A stretch of DNA of 64,000 nucleotides from CAZNXJ01 sp964577115 (lineage in GTDB: Bacteria > Planctomycetota > Planctomycetia > Pirellulales > Pirellulaceae): positions 1 through 64,000 of the forward strand of contig CAZNXJ010000012.1 of NCBI GenBank assembly GCA_964577115.1, given 5' to 3'. The position numbers and the translations under genes were made by a program. The notes beneath the pieces are model-generated. The model saw only the letters and a list, made by a program, of their open reading frames with translations, made no database searches and was not told the DNA's origin. Of this stretch, positions 26,797 to 35,999 are shown in pieces; position 1 is the first letter of the stretch, and every line of letters starts with the position of its first letter.

Positions 26797-26822
26797 TGAA
26801 CGGATTGCCTGCACACACCAGC

Positions 26823-26845
26823 AAATGGCGGCCCTGCCGGGTCAA
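26823..26845 (+). repeat. Leader element, copy B
   Basis: AAATGGCG-(9 bases)-GGTCAA lies 72 bases before the ATG at 26895; see copy A at 26346-26368. It may be a shared promoter or regulatory element of the island. Confidence 0.5.
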
Positions 26846-26894
26846 TAGAACGAGACAGGTGTCCGCCCGCCACGCACGCCGAGAGGAGAACACC

Positions 26895-27413
26895 ATGAAC
26901 GCCTACGACCAGCTACGAACTCACCTTGGCCGAGAGGAAGTCGAGTTCTTCCAGAAGCTCAGCCACCATCTCGATGATCGCTCCTTCCACGAGCGGACTC
27001 TCGAATTGATTGACCGTGTAGGCGAGGAAGGACTCTTCGACCTCGACGAGACGGAACGAGGCAACGTCTGGCTATGGAACACCGACAGTCCCGGCGACCA
27101 GAACGCATGGATTCGGCTCGGCAACGACCGCTGGCTGCAAATCAGCACACGGTTGGACAACGACCCCGGCCTGCACGTCAGTGTCATCAGAACCACCGAG
27201 GAAAAGCTGGCCGCCCATGTCCGCAGGGAATTCGGCGGTGGCTGCTGGGTGGCCCGCAAGATGAACCTTGAGGGCGTCGAAGTGGGCGACAACGGCAACC
27301 TGCTTGTGGACGAGGCTGAATGGGATGTGGCCGACGAGACGTTGCCGGAGGGCTTCGACGTGGCGGACGAAACCTCCGACGAGTTGGGGGACTTCTACCC
27401 TGACGAGAATTGA
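26895..27413 (+). CDS. Acidic island protein of unknown function
   Basis: The 172-residue product starts at ATG 26895 behind GAGAGGAGAACACC. The N-terminal half is helical (LGREEVEFFQKLSHHLDDRS), the middle is strand-rich (VWLWNTDSPGD, WIRLGNDRWLQISTRL) and the last 40 residues are very acidic (DVADETLPEGFDVADETSDE). No known motif is visible. It could bind a basic partner, but this is a guess. Confidence 0.65.
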   Translation: MNAYDQLRTHLGREEVEFFQKLSHHLDDRSFHERTLELIDRVGEEGLFDLDETERGNVWLWNTDSPGDQNAWIRLGNDRWLQISTRLDNDPGLHVSVIRTTEEKLAAHVRREFGGGCWVARKMNLEGVEVGDNGNLLVDEAEWDVADETLPEGFDVADETSDELGDFYPDEN

Positions 27414-27562
27414 CGCCAACAACTCGCCAGTGTTGCGGGTCATCGCAACGGGAAGCAGCACCGACAGGGCTGCAAACGAAAGCAGTGGGCCAGCGCCGAA
27501 CCATCGGTTCGGCAGATTCCCAAGCCTCGCAACGACATCCTTCCTACCAACGGGCAACAACA

Positions 27563-27880
27563 ATGGGCCTCACCATCCACTACGACTTGCAGTCTCACGC
27601 TCGGAGCGACGAAAAGGCACGCCGCCTCGTCGAGCAGATGCAGCAACTGGCGCTCGATCTTCCGTTCGCGGAAGTCAGCGAGATCATCACGCTGGAAGGC
27701 AATCAGTGCAATTTCGAGCGGCAGCGAGGCAAGGTCGATGAGAGTCGTTTCTGGCTGCTCATCCAAGGCAGCCAGCATCTCCGATGCCCGTGGAATCCCC
27801 GCATCAACCTGACCGTGCCGCCGACTCGCCTGATCGCCTTCCACACGATCCCCGGCCCCGGCAGCGAGCCAGCCAGCCCC
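27563..27880 (+). pseudogene. Truncated small conserved island gene
   Basis: The frame starts MGLTIHYDLQSHARSDEKAR and runs through LALDLPFAEVSEIITLEG, FWLLIQGSQHL and PPTRLIAFHTIPGPGSEPA, a pattern I associate with a family of small proteins found on planctomycete mobile elements. Such proteins usually continue with a conserved C-terminal block, but here the sequence turns into low-complexity S/P residues after about residue 104, while the frame stays open to 28213. I read this as a 3' truncation. The family recall is from memory and unverified. Confidence 0.5.
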
Positions 27881-28254
27881 AGCCCATCATTCCGTCCATC
27901 ATGTGGTCCATCATGTTTGTCGCTCCACTGCTTGTGGATCAGAATTGTCGCTGGTTCGGGTGGACGCTCACGAGCCGAAGCCGCTTGGAGAGGAAGCAAG
28001 GTCGGTGCCAGAATGCCGGGTTTGTTCGTGTCTTGGAGAACGGTCGCACATGTCGAGCGCCTGCTCGGGACGACGGGCGATCTGCCTTGGGAGCAGGCCG
28101 AGGCGGTTGGAGAGGGAGAGGAGTATCGGGCCGAATCACCGCAGGGCGCCTTCGCTTCGGCGCTGGTCTTCGAGGGAGCCGTCGTGCATGGGAGCGTGGT
28201 GACGGCGGGGTGATTCGGCACGGAGCAGGCGACAGCCATTTGCAGGCGGTGAAC
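27881..28254. other. Right-end island sequence, no gene recognised
   Basis: Open frames exist on both strands, but none has a recognisable product. It may be the remains of deleted island DNA between the truncated gene and the right subterminal repeat. Confidence 0.4.
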
Positions 28255-28281
28255 GTGGCCGCTAAGATGGCCGCTAAGTTC
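28255..28281 (+). repeat. Right subterminal 27-bp direct repeat (candidate integrase arm site)
   Basis: This copy matches 20664-20690 at 25 of 27 positions and lies 54 bases inside attR. It contains the same tandem GGCCGCTAAG pair. Confidence 0.7.
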
Positions 28282-28335
28282 GGTGGGTTGCGACGTAACT
28301 CTTTTATTTTCAAGACTTACGTCAATGAGGATGGT

Positions 28336-28361
28336 GTCCCCTGTCCTCCACTCTCGGCCAC
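28336..28361 (+). other. attR, right attachment site
   Basis: These 26 bases repeat the tRNA-Ala 3' end sequence of attL with one mismatch. They are followed immediately by a terminator hairpin, probably the original one of the tRNA gene. Confidence 0.88.
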
Positions 28362-28365
28362 CTAC

Positions 28366-28389
28366 GCCACCGCGTACGGTGGCTTTTTT
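28366..28389 (+). terminator. Terminator downstream of attR
   Basis: GCCACCG-CGTA-CGGTGGC forms a 7-bp perfect stem followed by TTTTTT. Before integration it would have ended the tRNA-Ala transcript. The 354 bases from here to 28743 show no recognised gene. Confidence 0.85.
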
Positions 28390-28743
28390 CATGCGCTGGC
28401 GCGGCATCGCGGTGGGGTGCCGGTCGTGCGTGAACTCGTCGTTGTTCTTTCGATCGTCCAGCGTCGCGCCATCCTCCGTCGGCCGGCACTCTTCGCTTCT
28501 TTCTCGGGGTCGCGGTTCTAGACGTTCGTGGGCGGCTGCTGCGGCTGGCCGATTGGCGGCCGGGATGGCCGCGGGATTGGCTCGAGGTCACTCCGAAAAT
28601 TTCGCGTCACGCGCTCCTTGCGGCACTTGCTTTCTTCGCGGGGCGGCTTGGCTTAGAATGTCGGCCTTGTCCGCCGCGACGCTTCTCGGCGCCGCGTCTG
28701 TTCGCCGGGTGTCACTCTTGGAGCCGGAGCCAGTCCTACTCCC

Positions 28744-30078
28744 ATGTTCAGTCCGAATACGATTCGACTCGCCATCATGATGTTCCTCCAGTTCTTCGTC
28801 TGGGGAGCATGGTACGTCTCGATGACCGGCTTCATTAATGCGGAGGACATGGCGGGTGTTACCGGTGCGGCGTACACGGTCGGGCCGCTCGCGGCGATCA
28901 TCGCTCCGTTCTTCCTCGGTATGGTCGCCGATCGGTTTTTTGCGAGCGAGCGAGTGCTCGGCGTGTTGCACTTGGTGGGCGGCTGTTTGTTGATGCTCGC
29001 CCCGCTCGCCGCGCGCAGCTTTTCGCTCGGCGATATGCCCGAGAACGCCTCGATTTTCTACCAGGCGGTGCTGCACGACCTTCCAGCGTTCAAGCATCCG
29101 TTCATCCTCGTCCTCTTCCTGCACATGCTCTGCTACATGCCGACATTGGGGCTGACGACGAGCCTTTCGTTCCATAACCTCGAGAACCAGGAGAAGCAGT
29201 TTCCGCTGGTTCGAGTGGCTGGGACGATTGGTTGGATCGTGGGCAATATCGCGATCAGTCTGCTACCGAACGAAGACAAATCGGCCGGCCAATTTTGGCT
29301 CGCCGGTGGAGCGGCATTGCTGCTGGGACTTTACAGCTTCACACTGCCTCACACTCCGGCTCCCCTCCGCGGCAAGCAGATGACCGTGGGGCAGATTCTC
29401 GGAACCGATTCGCTCCGCTTGTTCCGCGATCCCTCTTATTTCGTCTTCATCCTTTGCTCGTTCCTGCTCTGCATTCCCCTGGCCGGCTACTACGCCATGG
29501 GGCGGAACTATGTCGAAGCGACCGACGCGATCGTGCGCGGCAGCGCTACGTTTACGATGAGCTTCGGGCAGATGTCCGAGATCTTCTTCATGCTCATCAT
29601 GCCGCTGATGTTCGCCCGGCTCGGTGTCAAAAACATGCTGCTCGCCGGTATGGCCGCCTGGGTGCTGCGCTATGGCCTCTTTGCGGCGGCCGCGGAAAAC
29701 AAAGTCTTCTGGATGGTGCTGGGCGGCGTCGTGCTGCACGGGATCTGCTACGACTTTTTCTTCGTTACCGGCATGATCTACGTCGACAAGAAGGCGCCGC
29801 CGGCCATTCGCAATCAGGCTCAAGGCTTCCTCGTGCTGGTGACCCAGGGCCTGGGGCTCGGCATTGGTGCCAAGCTGTTCTTCGCACACGTTGTGAGGAA
29901 CTCGACGGTGACCAGCGAAGGAGTCACCGAGTTTGATTGGTACTCGATCTGGTTCTATCCCGCCGTCTTCGCGGGGGTCATCCTGGTCCTGTTCTTTGTC
30001 ACGTTCTGGGATCGTGTCGAGCGGGATGCGAGCGCGGACGAAGTCGCCGCTGACCGGCAACTCGAACCAACTCCGTAG
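28744..30078 (+). CDS. MFS transporter, nucleoside:H+ symporter (NHS) type
   Basis: The 444-residue protein has about twelve hydrophobic segments. The N-terminus (RLAIMMFLQFFVWGAWYVSM) and LGMVADRFFASERVLG are characteristic of the NHS/NupG-like branch of the major facilitator superfamily, which imports nucleosides with protons. Planctomycetes have many such genes and their substrates may be other than nucleosides. It precedes the ceramidase-like gene by 84 bases on the same strand. Confidence 0.88.
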   Translation: MFSPNTIRLAIMMFLQFFVWGAWYVSMTGFINAEDMAGVTGAAYTVGPLAAIIAPFFLGMVADRFFASERVLGVLHLVGGCLLMLAPLAARSFSLGDMPENASIFYQAVLHDLPAFKHPFILVLFLHMLCYMPTLGLTTSLSFHNLENQEKQFPLVRVAGTIGWIVGNIAISLLPNEDKSAGQFWLAGGAALLLGLYSFTLPHTPAPLRGKQMTVGQILGTDSLRLFRDPSYFVFILCSFLLCIPLAGYYAMGRNYVEATDAIVRGSATFTMSFGQMSEIFFMLIMPLMFARLGVKNMLLAGMAAWVLRYGLFAAAAENKVFWMVLGGVVLHGICYDFFFVTGMIYVDKKAPPAIRNQAQGFLVLVTQGLGLGIGAKLFFAHVVRNSTVTSEGVTEFDWYSIWFYPAVFAGVILVLFFVTFWDRVERDASADEVAADRQLEPTP

Positions 30079-30162
30079 GCGCTGCAGTTGCTCACGGCTG
30101 CCATGTGACGTCGCCACGCGCCGGAACGTTGGCCGCCGGGCGTGCGGCGGGCGAGGCCTGAA

Positions 30163-31635
30163 ATGCGAGAGCGACTGGCGAGCGGTACGTGTGGCGCCGT
30201 GATAGCGAGGCTTCTCGCCGCGGCGCTCTTGGGAGCTTTGTGGTGGACTGCCGACACAACGCTCGGCGGCGACCTGCGCGTCGGGTTTGCCGAAGTGGAC
30301 ATTACGCCTGAGCTTCAAGAAGGGCGGCCGGTGTGGTTGGCGGGCTATGGGCATGGGCGAGCCGCGACGGATGTGCATGATCCGCTGCGAGCACGGGCCG
30401 TGGTGCTCAGCGACGGCACGCGTCGCATTGCCCTTCTATCACTCGACTGCATCGGGCTGCAGCTACCTCAAGTCGACCGCATCCGCGCGGGGCTCGACGG
30501 CTTCGACTATGTCCTCGTCGGTAGCACGCATGACCACGAAGCGCCGGACGTGATTGGCATCTGGGGCCGAACGCCGCTGATCCGGGGAGTGGATGACGCG
30601 TATCTCGAGCGGCTCATCGAGCGGTCGATCGAGTGCGTGCGAAAGGCGGCCGAGCAACTGCATCCGGCCGCGGCGCGATTTGGTACGGCTGCCGACGAGC
30701 GGCTGCTGCGTGATAGCCGGCTGCCTGAAGTGAAAGATGGAGTGATCCGGGTTCTGCGGTTCAATGCTCCCGAGGCGACCTCCGAACAGCGGCCGCTCGG
30801 CCTCGTCGTTCAGTGGAACTGCCATCCCGAGGCGCTCGGGTCGCGCAACACGTCGATTACTGCCGACTTTCCGGCGGCCACCGTCGAGTGGCTGCGGGCG
30901 AAGTACGACTGCCCGGTGGTGTACTTCACCGGCGCCGTCGGTGGACTTATGGCGCCGCCGCGCGATTTGTATCGCGATGCGGCGGGCGAGCTCCTGCGCG
31001 AGGGGCAGTTCGAATATGCCTGGCGCTACGGCGAGGACGTCGCTCGGCTGGCCGACCGAGCTCTCGATAACAGCCGCCCAATAACGCTTGAGCCGCTGGA
31101 TTTTGCCACCGTGCGGCTCGCCCTGCCTGTCGATAACCCGCTCTATCGCACGGCGAAGCTGCTGGGCATTCTTACACGCAAGGGAATCCAATGGACCGGC
31201 GATGCGCGGGAGGTCAGCGAGCCGCTGCGGCTGCCGAACCCAGCACAGCGTATGGCGATCGAAACCGAGGTGGCATGCGTTCAGCTCGGGCAGCTCCGGA
31301 TCGCTGCGATTCCCGGCGAGATCTATCCGGAACTGGTGTATGGAAAGTACCAGGAGCCGGTGGAGCCGAATGTTGATTTCCCGGACGCGCCGCTCGAACC
31401 AAGCGTGGCCCAACTTCTGGGCGATGAATGGATGCTCTTCGGGCTCGCCAACGACGAGGTCGGCTACATTCTGCCCAAACGGCAGTGGGATCTTGAACCG
31501 CCGTACGCGTATGGGCGCGTCCAGTCCCAATACGGCGAAATTAACAGCTGCGGCCCGGATGCCGGGCCGCTCATCATGGAAGCTCTGCGAGATACTGTCA
31601 AAAAGCTGTCACCGCGCCCTCGGGCAGGCGAGTAG
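30163..31635 (+). CDS. Secreted neutral ceramidase-like protein
   Basis: The product from ATG 30163 (GAGG upstream) has 490 residues with a signal peptide ending near ADTTLGG. The mature start, RVGFAEVDITPE, and the blocks AGYGHGRAATDVHDPL, LLSLDCIGL and VGSTHDHEAPD fit the neutral/alkaline non-lysosomal ceramidase N-terminal domain family; VQWNCHPEALG supplies further likely metal-binding residues. Many planctomycete members are not proven ceramidases, so activity on ceramides is an inference. It is probably periplasmic or extracellular. Confidence 0.85.
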   Translation: MRERLASGTCGAVIARLLAAALLGALWWTADTTLGGDLRVGFAEVDITPELQEGRPVWLAGYGHGRAATDVHDPLRARAVVLSDGTRRIALLSLDCIGLQLPQVDRIRAGLDGFDYVLVGSTHDHEAPDVIGIWGRTPLIRGVDDAYLERLIERSIECVRKAAEQLHPAAARFGTAADERLLRDSRLPEVKDGVIRVLRFNAPEATSEQRPLGLVVQWNCHPEALGSRNTSITADFPAATVEWLRAKYDCPVVYFTGAVGGLMAPPRDLYRDAAGELLREGQFEYAWRYGEDVARLADRALDNSRPITLEPLDFATVRLALPVDNPLYRTAKLLGILTRKGIQWTGDAREVSEPLRLPNPAQRMAIETEVACVQLGQLRIAAIPGEIYPELVYGKYQEPVEPNVDFPDAPLEPSVAQLLGDEWMLFGLANDEVGYILPKRQWDLEPPYAYGRVQSQYGEINSCGPDAGPLIMEALRDTVKKLSPRPRAGE

Positions 31636-31687
31636 CAGGAGCGTACGAGGAGTGGCGTGCCAACCAGCGGCACGGCCGCACCGCGGT

Positions 31688-32614
31688 TTAGTGTACTGGC
31701 GGGAGCATGCGGGGCAGAGCGGCCGCCCGCGGTTCGCCTGGGGCTGCCGGTTCGCTCGGCGCACCGGACGCGACGCTGGGGCGCTGCTGCGGATGAATCA
31801 GCTGCAACATGCGCTCGGCTTTGACGAAGCTGCGGTCGAGCTCCAGAGCACGCATGAAGTGTTCACCGGCGAGCTGCGTCTGCTGCTTTTGGTACAGCAG
31901 GAAGCCGATGTTGTAATGCGCGACGGCCGGCGGATGCACGGCCAGCAGATGCTGGAGCGCGTCCTGCGGCTGATCGAGCTCGATGAGCACCTTCGCGAGA
32001 TTGTTGCGGTAGAGCGTTTCCTGCGGTCGCAGACGCGTGGCGTATTCCAGCTCGCGAGCCGACTCGTTAAAGCGCCCCTGTCGCGCGAGGCATAGGCCGA
32101 GGTCGTTGCGAATGGACGGATTGTCCGGCTGCTGCTCGGCCGCTTGCCCGTACCATGCGAGCGCCTCCTCGAAGTTGCCCTGCCGGTCGAGCAGCCGCGC
32201 GTATCCGACCATGACGCCAGCGTCGTTCGGAGCGACCTTCAGGGCCAGCTGATACTGCGAGGCCGCTCGCTCGAGGTTTCCGTTTGACTCGTAAAGCTGC
32301 GCGGCCTTGACGTAGAGATCGGGGCTCACCTTTTGCGGCGTGTTGCGGAGGCTTAACGGATCATCCGGCGTGATGACGCCGGGCGGCGTCGGGGCCGGCG
32401 ATTCACCCCCGCCCGCCGTGAGCCACTCGAGCGGTTGTCGCCAAAAGGACGGTTTCGCCGGCGTGCCGGGCATGTTCATCGCCGGGCCATATGTATTCGC
32501 AACACTTGGCGGCTCGCTGCGGCCAAAGCGAGGCAAGGTGAGCGGCCATCCGGCGCCGCAACCCAATGACCCCGAGGTGAGCAGCAGCAGGACTGCGAAA
32601 TGGTGAACTCGCAT
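31688..32614 (-). CDS. TPR-repeat lipoprotein, TadD-like
   Basis: Starting at ATG 32614 (GGAGG upstream) the 308-residue protein has a lipoprotein signal (HFAVLLLLTSGSLGC). The region about 105-270 holds tandem tetratricopeptide units: YVKAAQLYESNGNLERAASQ, PNDAGVMVGYARLLDRQGN, PSIRNDLGLCLARQGRF, ETLYRNNLAKVLIELDQ. In Tad loci a TPR lipoprotein (TadD) helps assemble the secretin. It is the last gene of the minus-strand Tad run, which supports that role. Confidence 0.75.
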   Translation of the reverse strand: MRVHHFAVLLLLTSGSLGCGAGWPLTLPRFGRSEPPSVANTYGPAMNMPGTPAKPSFWRQPLEWLTAGGGESPAPTPPGVITPDDPLSLRNTPQKVSPDLYVKAAQLYESNGNLERAASQYQLALKVAPNDAGVMVGYARLLDRQGNFEEALAWYGQAAEQQPDNPSIRNDLGLCLARQGRFNESARELEYATRLRPQETLYRNNLAKVLIELDQPQDALQHLLAVHPPAVAHYNIGFLLYQKQQTQLAGEHFMRALELDRSFVKAERMLQLIHPQQRPSVASGAPSEPAAPGEPRAAALPRMLPPVH

Positions 32615-32784
32615 TGCGAAATGGCCTCCTTGCCCCGTTTCCGCTTCCGCCTTGAGCGGTTCGCTCGAGTCGCCGCGCTGGTGCGCTGGTCTGACTAGCT
32701 GGCGCGAGCCGCCTTCGCGTGTGATCCCCGGACAAATGTTTCGGCGAGCGTTCCGGCTCGCCCCCATCGTTTCCCAATTCCTAA

Positions 32785-33333
32785 TTACTGCTGGCTGGAC
32801 CCCGTTGTTTGTTGCTGCTTGGGCAGTACCGGCGGCGGAATTGACTCGCGCTGTTTGCGGCTGACCTGGTTCAGGTAATCACCCGTGCCGCCACGGGGGG
32901 CAAAGTCGGTGACGAATACCGGAACAACCGAACCATCCAAAGCCAGCGAGTCGACATATTGCTGCACCGACTGCAGGCGCACGTCGGTCATTTCTGGGGT
33001 TTCAGCCCGGAGCACCCAGACGGAACGACGCTGTAGCGGCGCTTGCCGCACGATGCGCTGGACCTTCAGCTTCCCGGCATGCGTCAGCTCGCCCTCGGGC
33101 GTAAAGAGCGCATCGACGAGCGTATGCTCGAGGCGCCAGCCGTTGTCCTTCATCAATACGAACGGAGCGGCGGCGGCCTGGCGATCCGCAAAGCGGTACG
33201 GGTCGGGCCAGGCATTGTTTCGCCGAGCCTCGGCCCAGAAGTTATGGAACCAATCCCCCCAGCCCGCCTGAACGACGCCGCAGGGGGCGGAAAGCAGCAA
33301 AAGCGTTATCACGCTAAGACGCAAGCGTCTCAT
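32785..33333 (-). CDS. Secreted protein of unknown function in the Tad region
   Basis: The 182-residue product (ATG 33333, GGAG upstream) has a signal peptide (RLSVITLLLLSAPCGVVQA). The mature part includes GWGDWFHNFWAEARRNNAWPDPYRFADR and a strand-rich centre (QRIVRQAPLQRRSVWVLRAE), ending in a Pro/Gln-rich tail. The centre is reminiscent of OmpA-like or BON-type secreted domains, but I cannot assign it. Its location between the PQQ-propeller and TPR genes suggests a pilus accessory role. Confidence 0.6.
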   Translation of the reverse strand: MRRLRLSVITLLLLSAPCGVVQAGWGDWFHNFWAEARRNNAWPDPYRFADRQAAAAPFVLMKDNGWRLEHTLVDALFTPEGELTHAGKLKVQRIVRQAPLQRRSVWVLRAETPEMTDVRLQSVQQYVDSLALDGSVVPVFVTDFAPRGGTGDYLNQVSRKQRESIPPPVLPKQQQTTGSSQQ

Positions 33334-33508
33334 GGTCGTTACTCCGTGGGATCGACGGAAGAGCTCGTACTCCAGCTCTATCGACCCAACCACGGCCGCA
33401 GCTTCGATACGTTCGGTGACACCCACACACTTTGCCTAATCGGCCAAGACGAGCGGCCGGATGAGCACACCGCAAGCCGTATCGCGACCTATCACCGCGA
33501 TGGTTCAT

Positions 33509-34846
33509 TCAACGGGCCGAGGATTCTGACGCGACCGCATAGAGCACGTCGCCGCGGCGCAGCAGCAGGTACGGCGGTGCAGGGACGGCGGCGTAGAGCA
33601 CCCCGCTCGCGGGAGCCCCCTGGGGCTCTCTCGCACTACCGGCCGGGGCGGCTTGCTCGGCCCAGAGCCGATTCTGGGAGATTTCCTGGCCGTCTTGAAG
33701 GGAAACCACTGAGGTCGTTCCCTGGTAACCAAACAGGTAGAGATAGTCGCCGATGACGAGTGGCGTTGCCCAGATGCCGCCCGCACCCATGCGCGTGGCG
33801 GAGTGTTCGGTGCCGGTTTGCTCGTCGAGCTGAAAAAGAACGCCGGCACGGTTGACCAGATAAACTTTACCGCCGGCAGCGATTGGGCTCCCGAAGGTGC
33901 TGGAGGCTTTCGCGGCACGCCATGCGAATTCGGCCATGTACCGGCCGTCCCCTTGCCGCCGTATCTGGATCATCCCGTTCGACGAAGCGCCGCGTGCGCC
34001 GGATTCTTCGCCGCGTCCATCGGAGGCACCGATCAGGAAGCGGCCCCCGCCGAGCGGCATCGGGGTGCAGGCCGTGTTGTTTTGGACATCGGTCAGCTCC
34101 CACAGTTTCGAGCCGTCGGCCGGGTTGAGTCCGACAATGCGACCGCCGGCGCTGCAAACCAGATGGTGGCCCTCGTCGACGGCGACGAGCCGCGGGGAGC
34201 TCCAGGACGTCGCCCCTAATCCCTCGGTCTTCCAAATAACGTCGCCTGACTCTTTGGCCAGACACACAACGTACGGGTTTTCCTGCCGCTCGATCCAGAG
34301 GTAAACACGCTCGTCGTCTTGTTCCACGGAGGAGGCGAGCCCATGCCGTGACGTGATGGGACCGAAATCCGCGACCAGATCGCGCTGCCACCGCACTTTG
34401 CCTTCGGGTGTCAGCGCGAAGACGTTACCGCCTTCGAAGAGAGCGATCACGCCATTGGCGTCAGCTGCTGGAGTCGGCGCGGCTTTGCTGATGTACCCGT
34501 TGTTCTCCGCGGGCGAACTGTTGCTCGCCGTGAAATGCCACTTCGGTTTACCGGTGGCGAGGTCCAAGGCTTCAACGTGCAGCTGCTCCTTTTGGTCCCC
34601 GCTAATCGAGGTGACATAGATTGTCTCGCCATGAACGATGGGGCTCGACTGGCCATAACCGGCGAGCTCGGTTTGCCACGCGATCCCTTCCGTCTCGGAC
34701 CACCTCAGCGGCGCTTCGGCCGACACGGTGACTCGGCCGCCGTTTTGAAAACGGTCCCACGGCTCGGCACCTACTGCCAGGCCGCTCGCCGTCAACACCG
34801 CCAGCACGAACATCCGCCCACACGGCCACGCAGATCGCTTCTTCAC
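33509..34846 (-). CDS. Secreted PQQ-type beta-propeller protein
   Basis: From the GTG at 34846 (VKKRSAWPCGRMFVLAVLTAS) the protein has 445 residues and a signal peptide ending near GLAVGA. Repeated blades follow: SSPIVHGETIYVTSISGD, ALDLATGKPKWHFTAS, CSAGGRIVGLNPADGSKLWE and GGKVYLVNRAGVLFQLDEQTG, typical of PQQ-like propeller repeats. The catalytic PQQ-binding residues of dehydrogenases are not evident, so a binding or scaffolding role is more likely. It is on the same strand downstream of tadC. Confidence 0.8.
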   Translation of the reverse strand: MKKRSAWPCGRMFVLAVLTASGLAVGAEPWDRFQNGGRVTVSAEAPLRWSETEGIAWQTELAGYGQSSPIVHGETIYVTSISGDQKEQLHVEALDLATGKPKWHFTASNSSPAENNGYISKAAPTPAADANGVIALFEGGNVFALTPEGKVRWQRDLVADFGPITSRHGLASSVEQDDERVYLWIERQENPYVVCLAKESGDVIWKTEGLGATSWSSPRLVAVDEGHHLVCSAGGRIVGLNPADGSKLWELTDVQNNTACTPMPLGGGRFLIGASDGRGEESGARGASSNGMIQIRRQGDGRYMAEFAWRAAKASSTFGSPIAAGGKVYLVNRAGVLFQLDEQTGTEHSATRMGAGGIWATPLVIGDYLYLFGYQGTTSVVSLQDGQEISQNRLWAEQAAPAGSAREPQGAPASGVLYAAVPAPPYLLLRRGDVLYAVASESSAR

Positions 34847-35033
34847 CGCACACCCCACCGTCGATCGTTGTTGAAATCGAGTCTCAATAGGCGAGGTGTC
34901 TTTTCTAGCGGGCCGCATCGGGCGGGTCAACCAGCCGCGCCGCCCACGCACACGGCGTGACACCGTCCGCTGCGAGGGCGGGGTCGGCGCAATGTTTCGC
35001 GGCGGTTGTCGGGCCGTGTAATGGCGGCGGGGA

Positions 35034-35996
35034 CTAGTTGCCGCCGTTCATCATCGGGAACATGTCGCGCATCATCGTGATCGCGGCGGGGCCGACGAGC
35101 ACGACGAAGATGCCGGGGAAAATGAACAGAACGAGCGGGAAGATCAGCTTGACGGCCGTCTTCGCTGCTTTTTCCTCGGCGATCTGCCGGCGGCGAGTCC
35201 GCATCGATTCACTCTGCACACGCAGCGCCTGCGCGATGCTCGAACCGAACTTATCTGCCTGGATCAGGATCGATGCCAGCGAACGCAGGTCATCGACGCC
35301 GGTGCGGTTGCCGAGGTCTTGCAGGACTTCGCTGCGGGGCCGGCCCATCTGCAATTGGAAATTGCAGATCCCGAACTCATCCGCGATGACGCGGAACGTT
35401 CGCTTCATCTCTTCGGAGACTTTGCGCATGGCCTGGTCGAGCCCCAAGCCGGCTTCGACGCAGACGACGAGTAGGTCGAGGGCGTCGGGCAAGCCGAGGA
35501 AGATGGCTTCTTTGCGCTTCTTGCCGATCATCGCGAGGACCAAGTCCGGGATGTAGAACAAGAGCCCCCCGACGATGACAGTCTTGAAGAGCGTGGCCTG
35601 ACTGAAGCCGTCGGTCAAAAGGGCGATGCCGCCGCCGGTGAAGACGCCGACCATCAAAGCGGCGAACTTGATTCCGAGGAAAATGGTGCTAGCCGCTTCG
35701 CCACGGAACCCGGCCGCGGATAACCGCTGTTTCAGTTTCCCCGCTTCGTATTCGGTTTTGGGTTTCAGCGGTTTGGCCAGGGCGGGCGTGGCTTTTTCGA
35801 GTACGCGTGTCACAGCATCGCCGCGCCGCAGACCCTCGTCGCGATCGCGGCGGAGCCGGGGATCGCGCAGTTCTTCAAGTCGCTGTTCGGCGCGCGACTT
35901 GTCTTTCGTGAAGAGGTCCAGTGCCAGCCAGACCACGGCTGCCACGCCGCCAAATGCTGCGATCGGCAAGAGATATACGGGGTCAAGTCCGGACAT
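35034..35996 (-). CDS. tadC: TadC, Tad pilus inner-membrane platform protein
   Basis: The 320-residue protein belongs to the type II secretion F family. It has an N-terminal membrane segment (VYLLPIAAFGGVAAVVWLAL), a soluble linker rich in charge (EQRLEELRDPRLRRD), then further membrane segments, the CVEAGLGLDQAMRKVSEEM motif, and a last membrane segment near the end (FPLVLFIFPGIFVVLVGPAA). TadB and TadC together form the platform for pilin assembly. Its ATG is three bases after the tadB stop, so translation is probably coupled. Confidence 0.9.
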   Translation of the reverse strand: MSGLDPVYLLPIAAFGGVAAVVWLALDLFTKDKSRAEQRLEELRDPRLRRDRDEGLRRGDAVTRVLEKATPALAKPLKPKTEYEAGKLKQRLSAAGFRGEAASTIFLGIKFAALMVGVFTGGGIALLTDGFSQATLFKTVIVGGLLFYIPDLVLAMIGKKRKEAIFLGLPDALDLLVVCVEAGLGLDQAMRKVSEEMKRTFRVIADEFGICNFQLQMGRPRSEVLQDLGNRTGVDDLRSLASILIQADKFGSSIAQALRVQSESMRTRRRQIAEEKAAKTAVKLIFPLVLFIFPGIFVVLVGPAAITMMRDMFPMMNGGN

Positions 35997-35999
35997 GGC

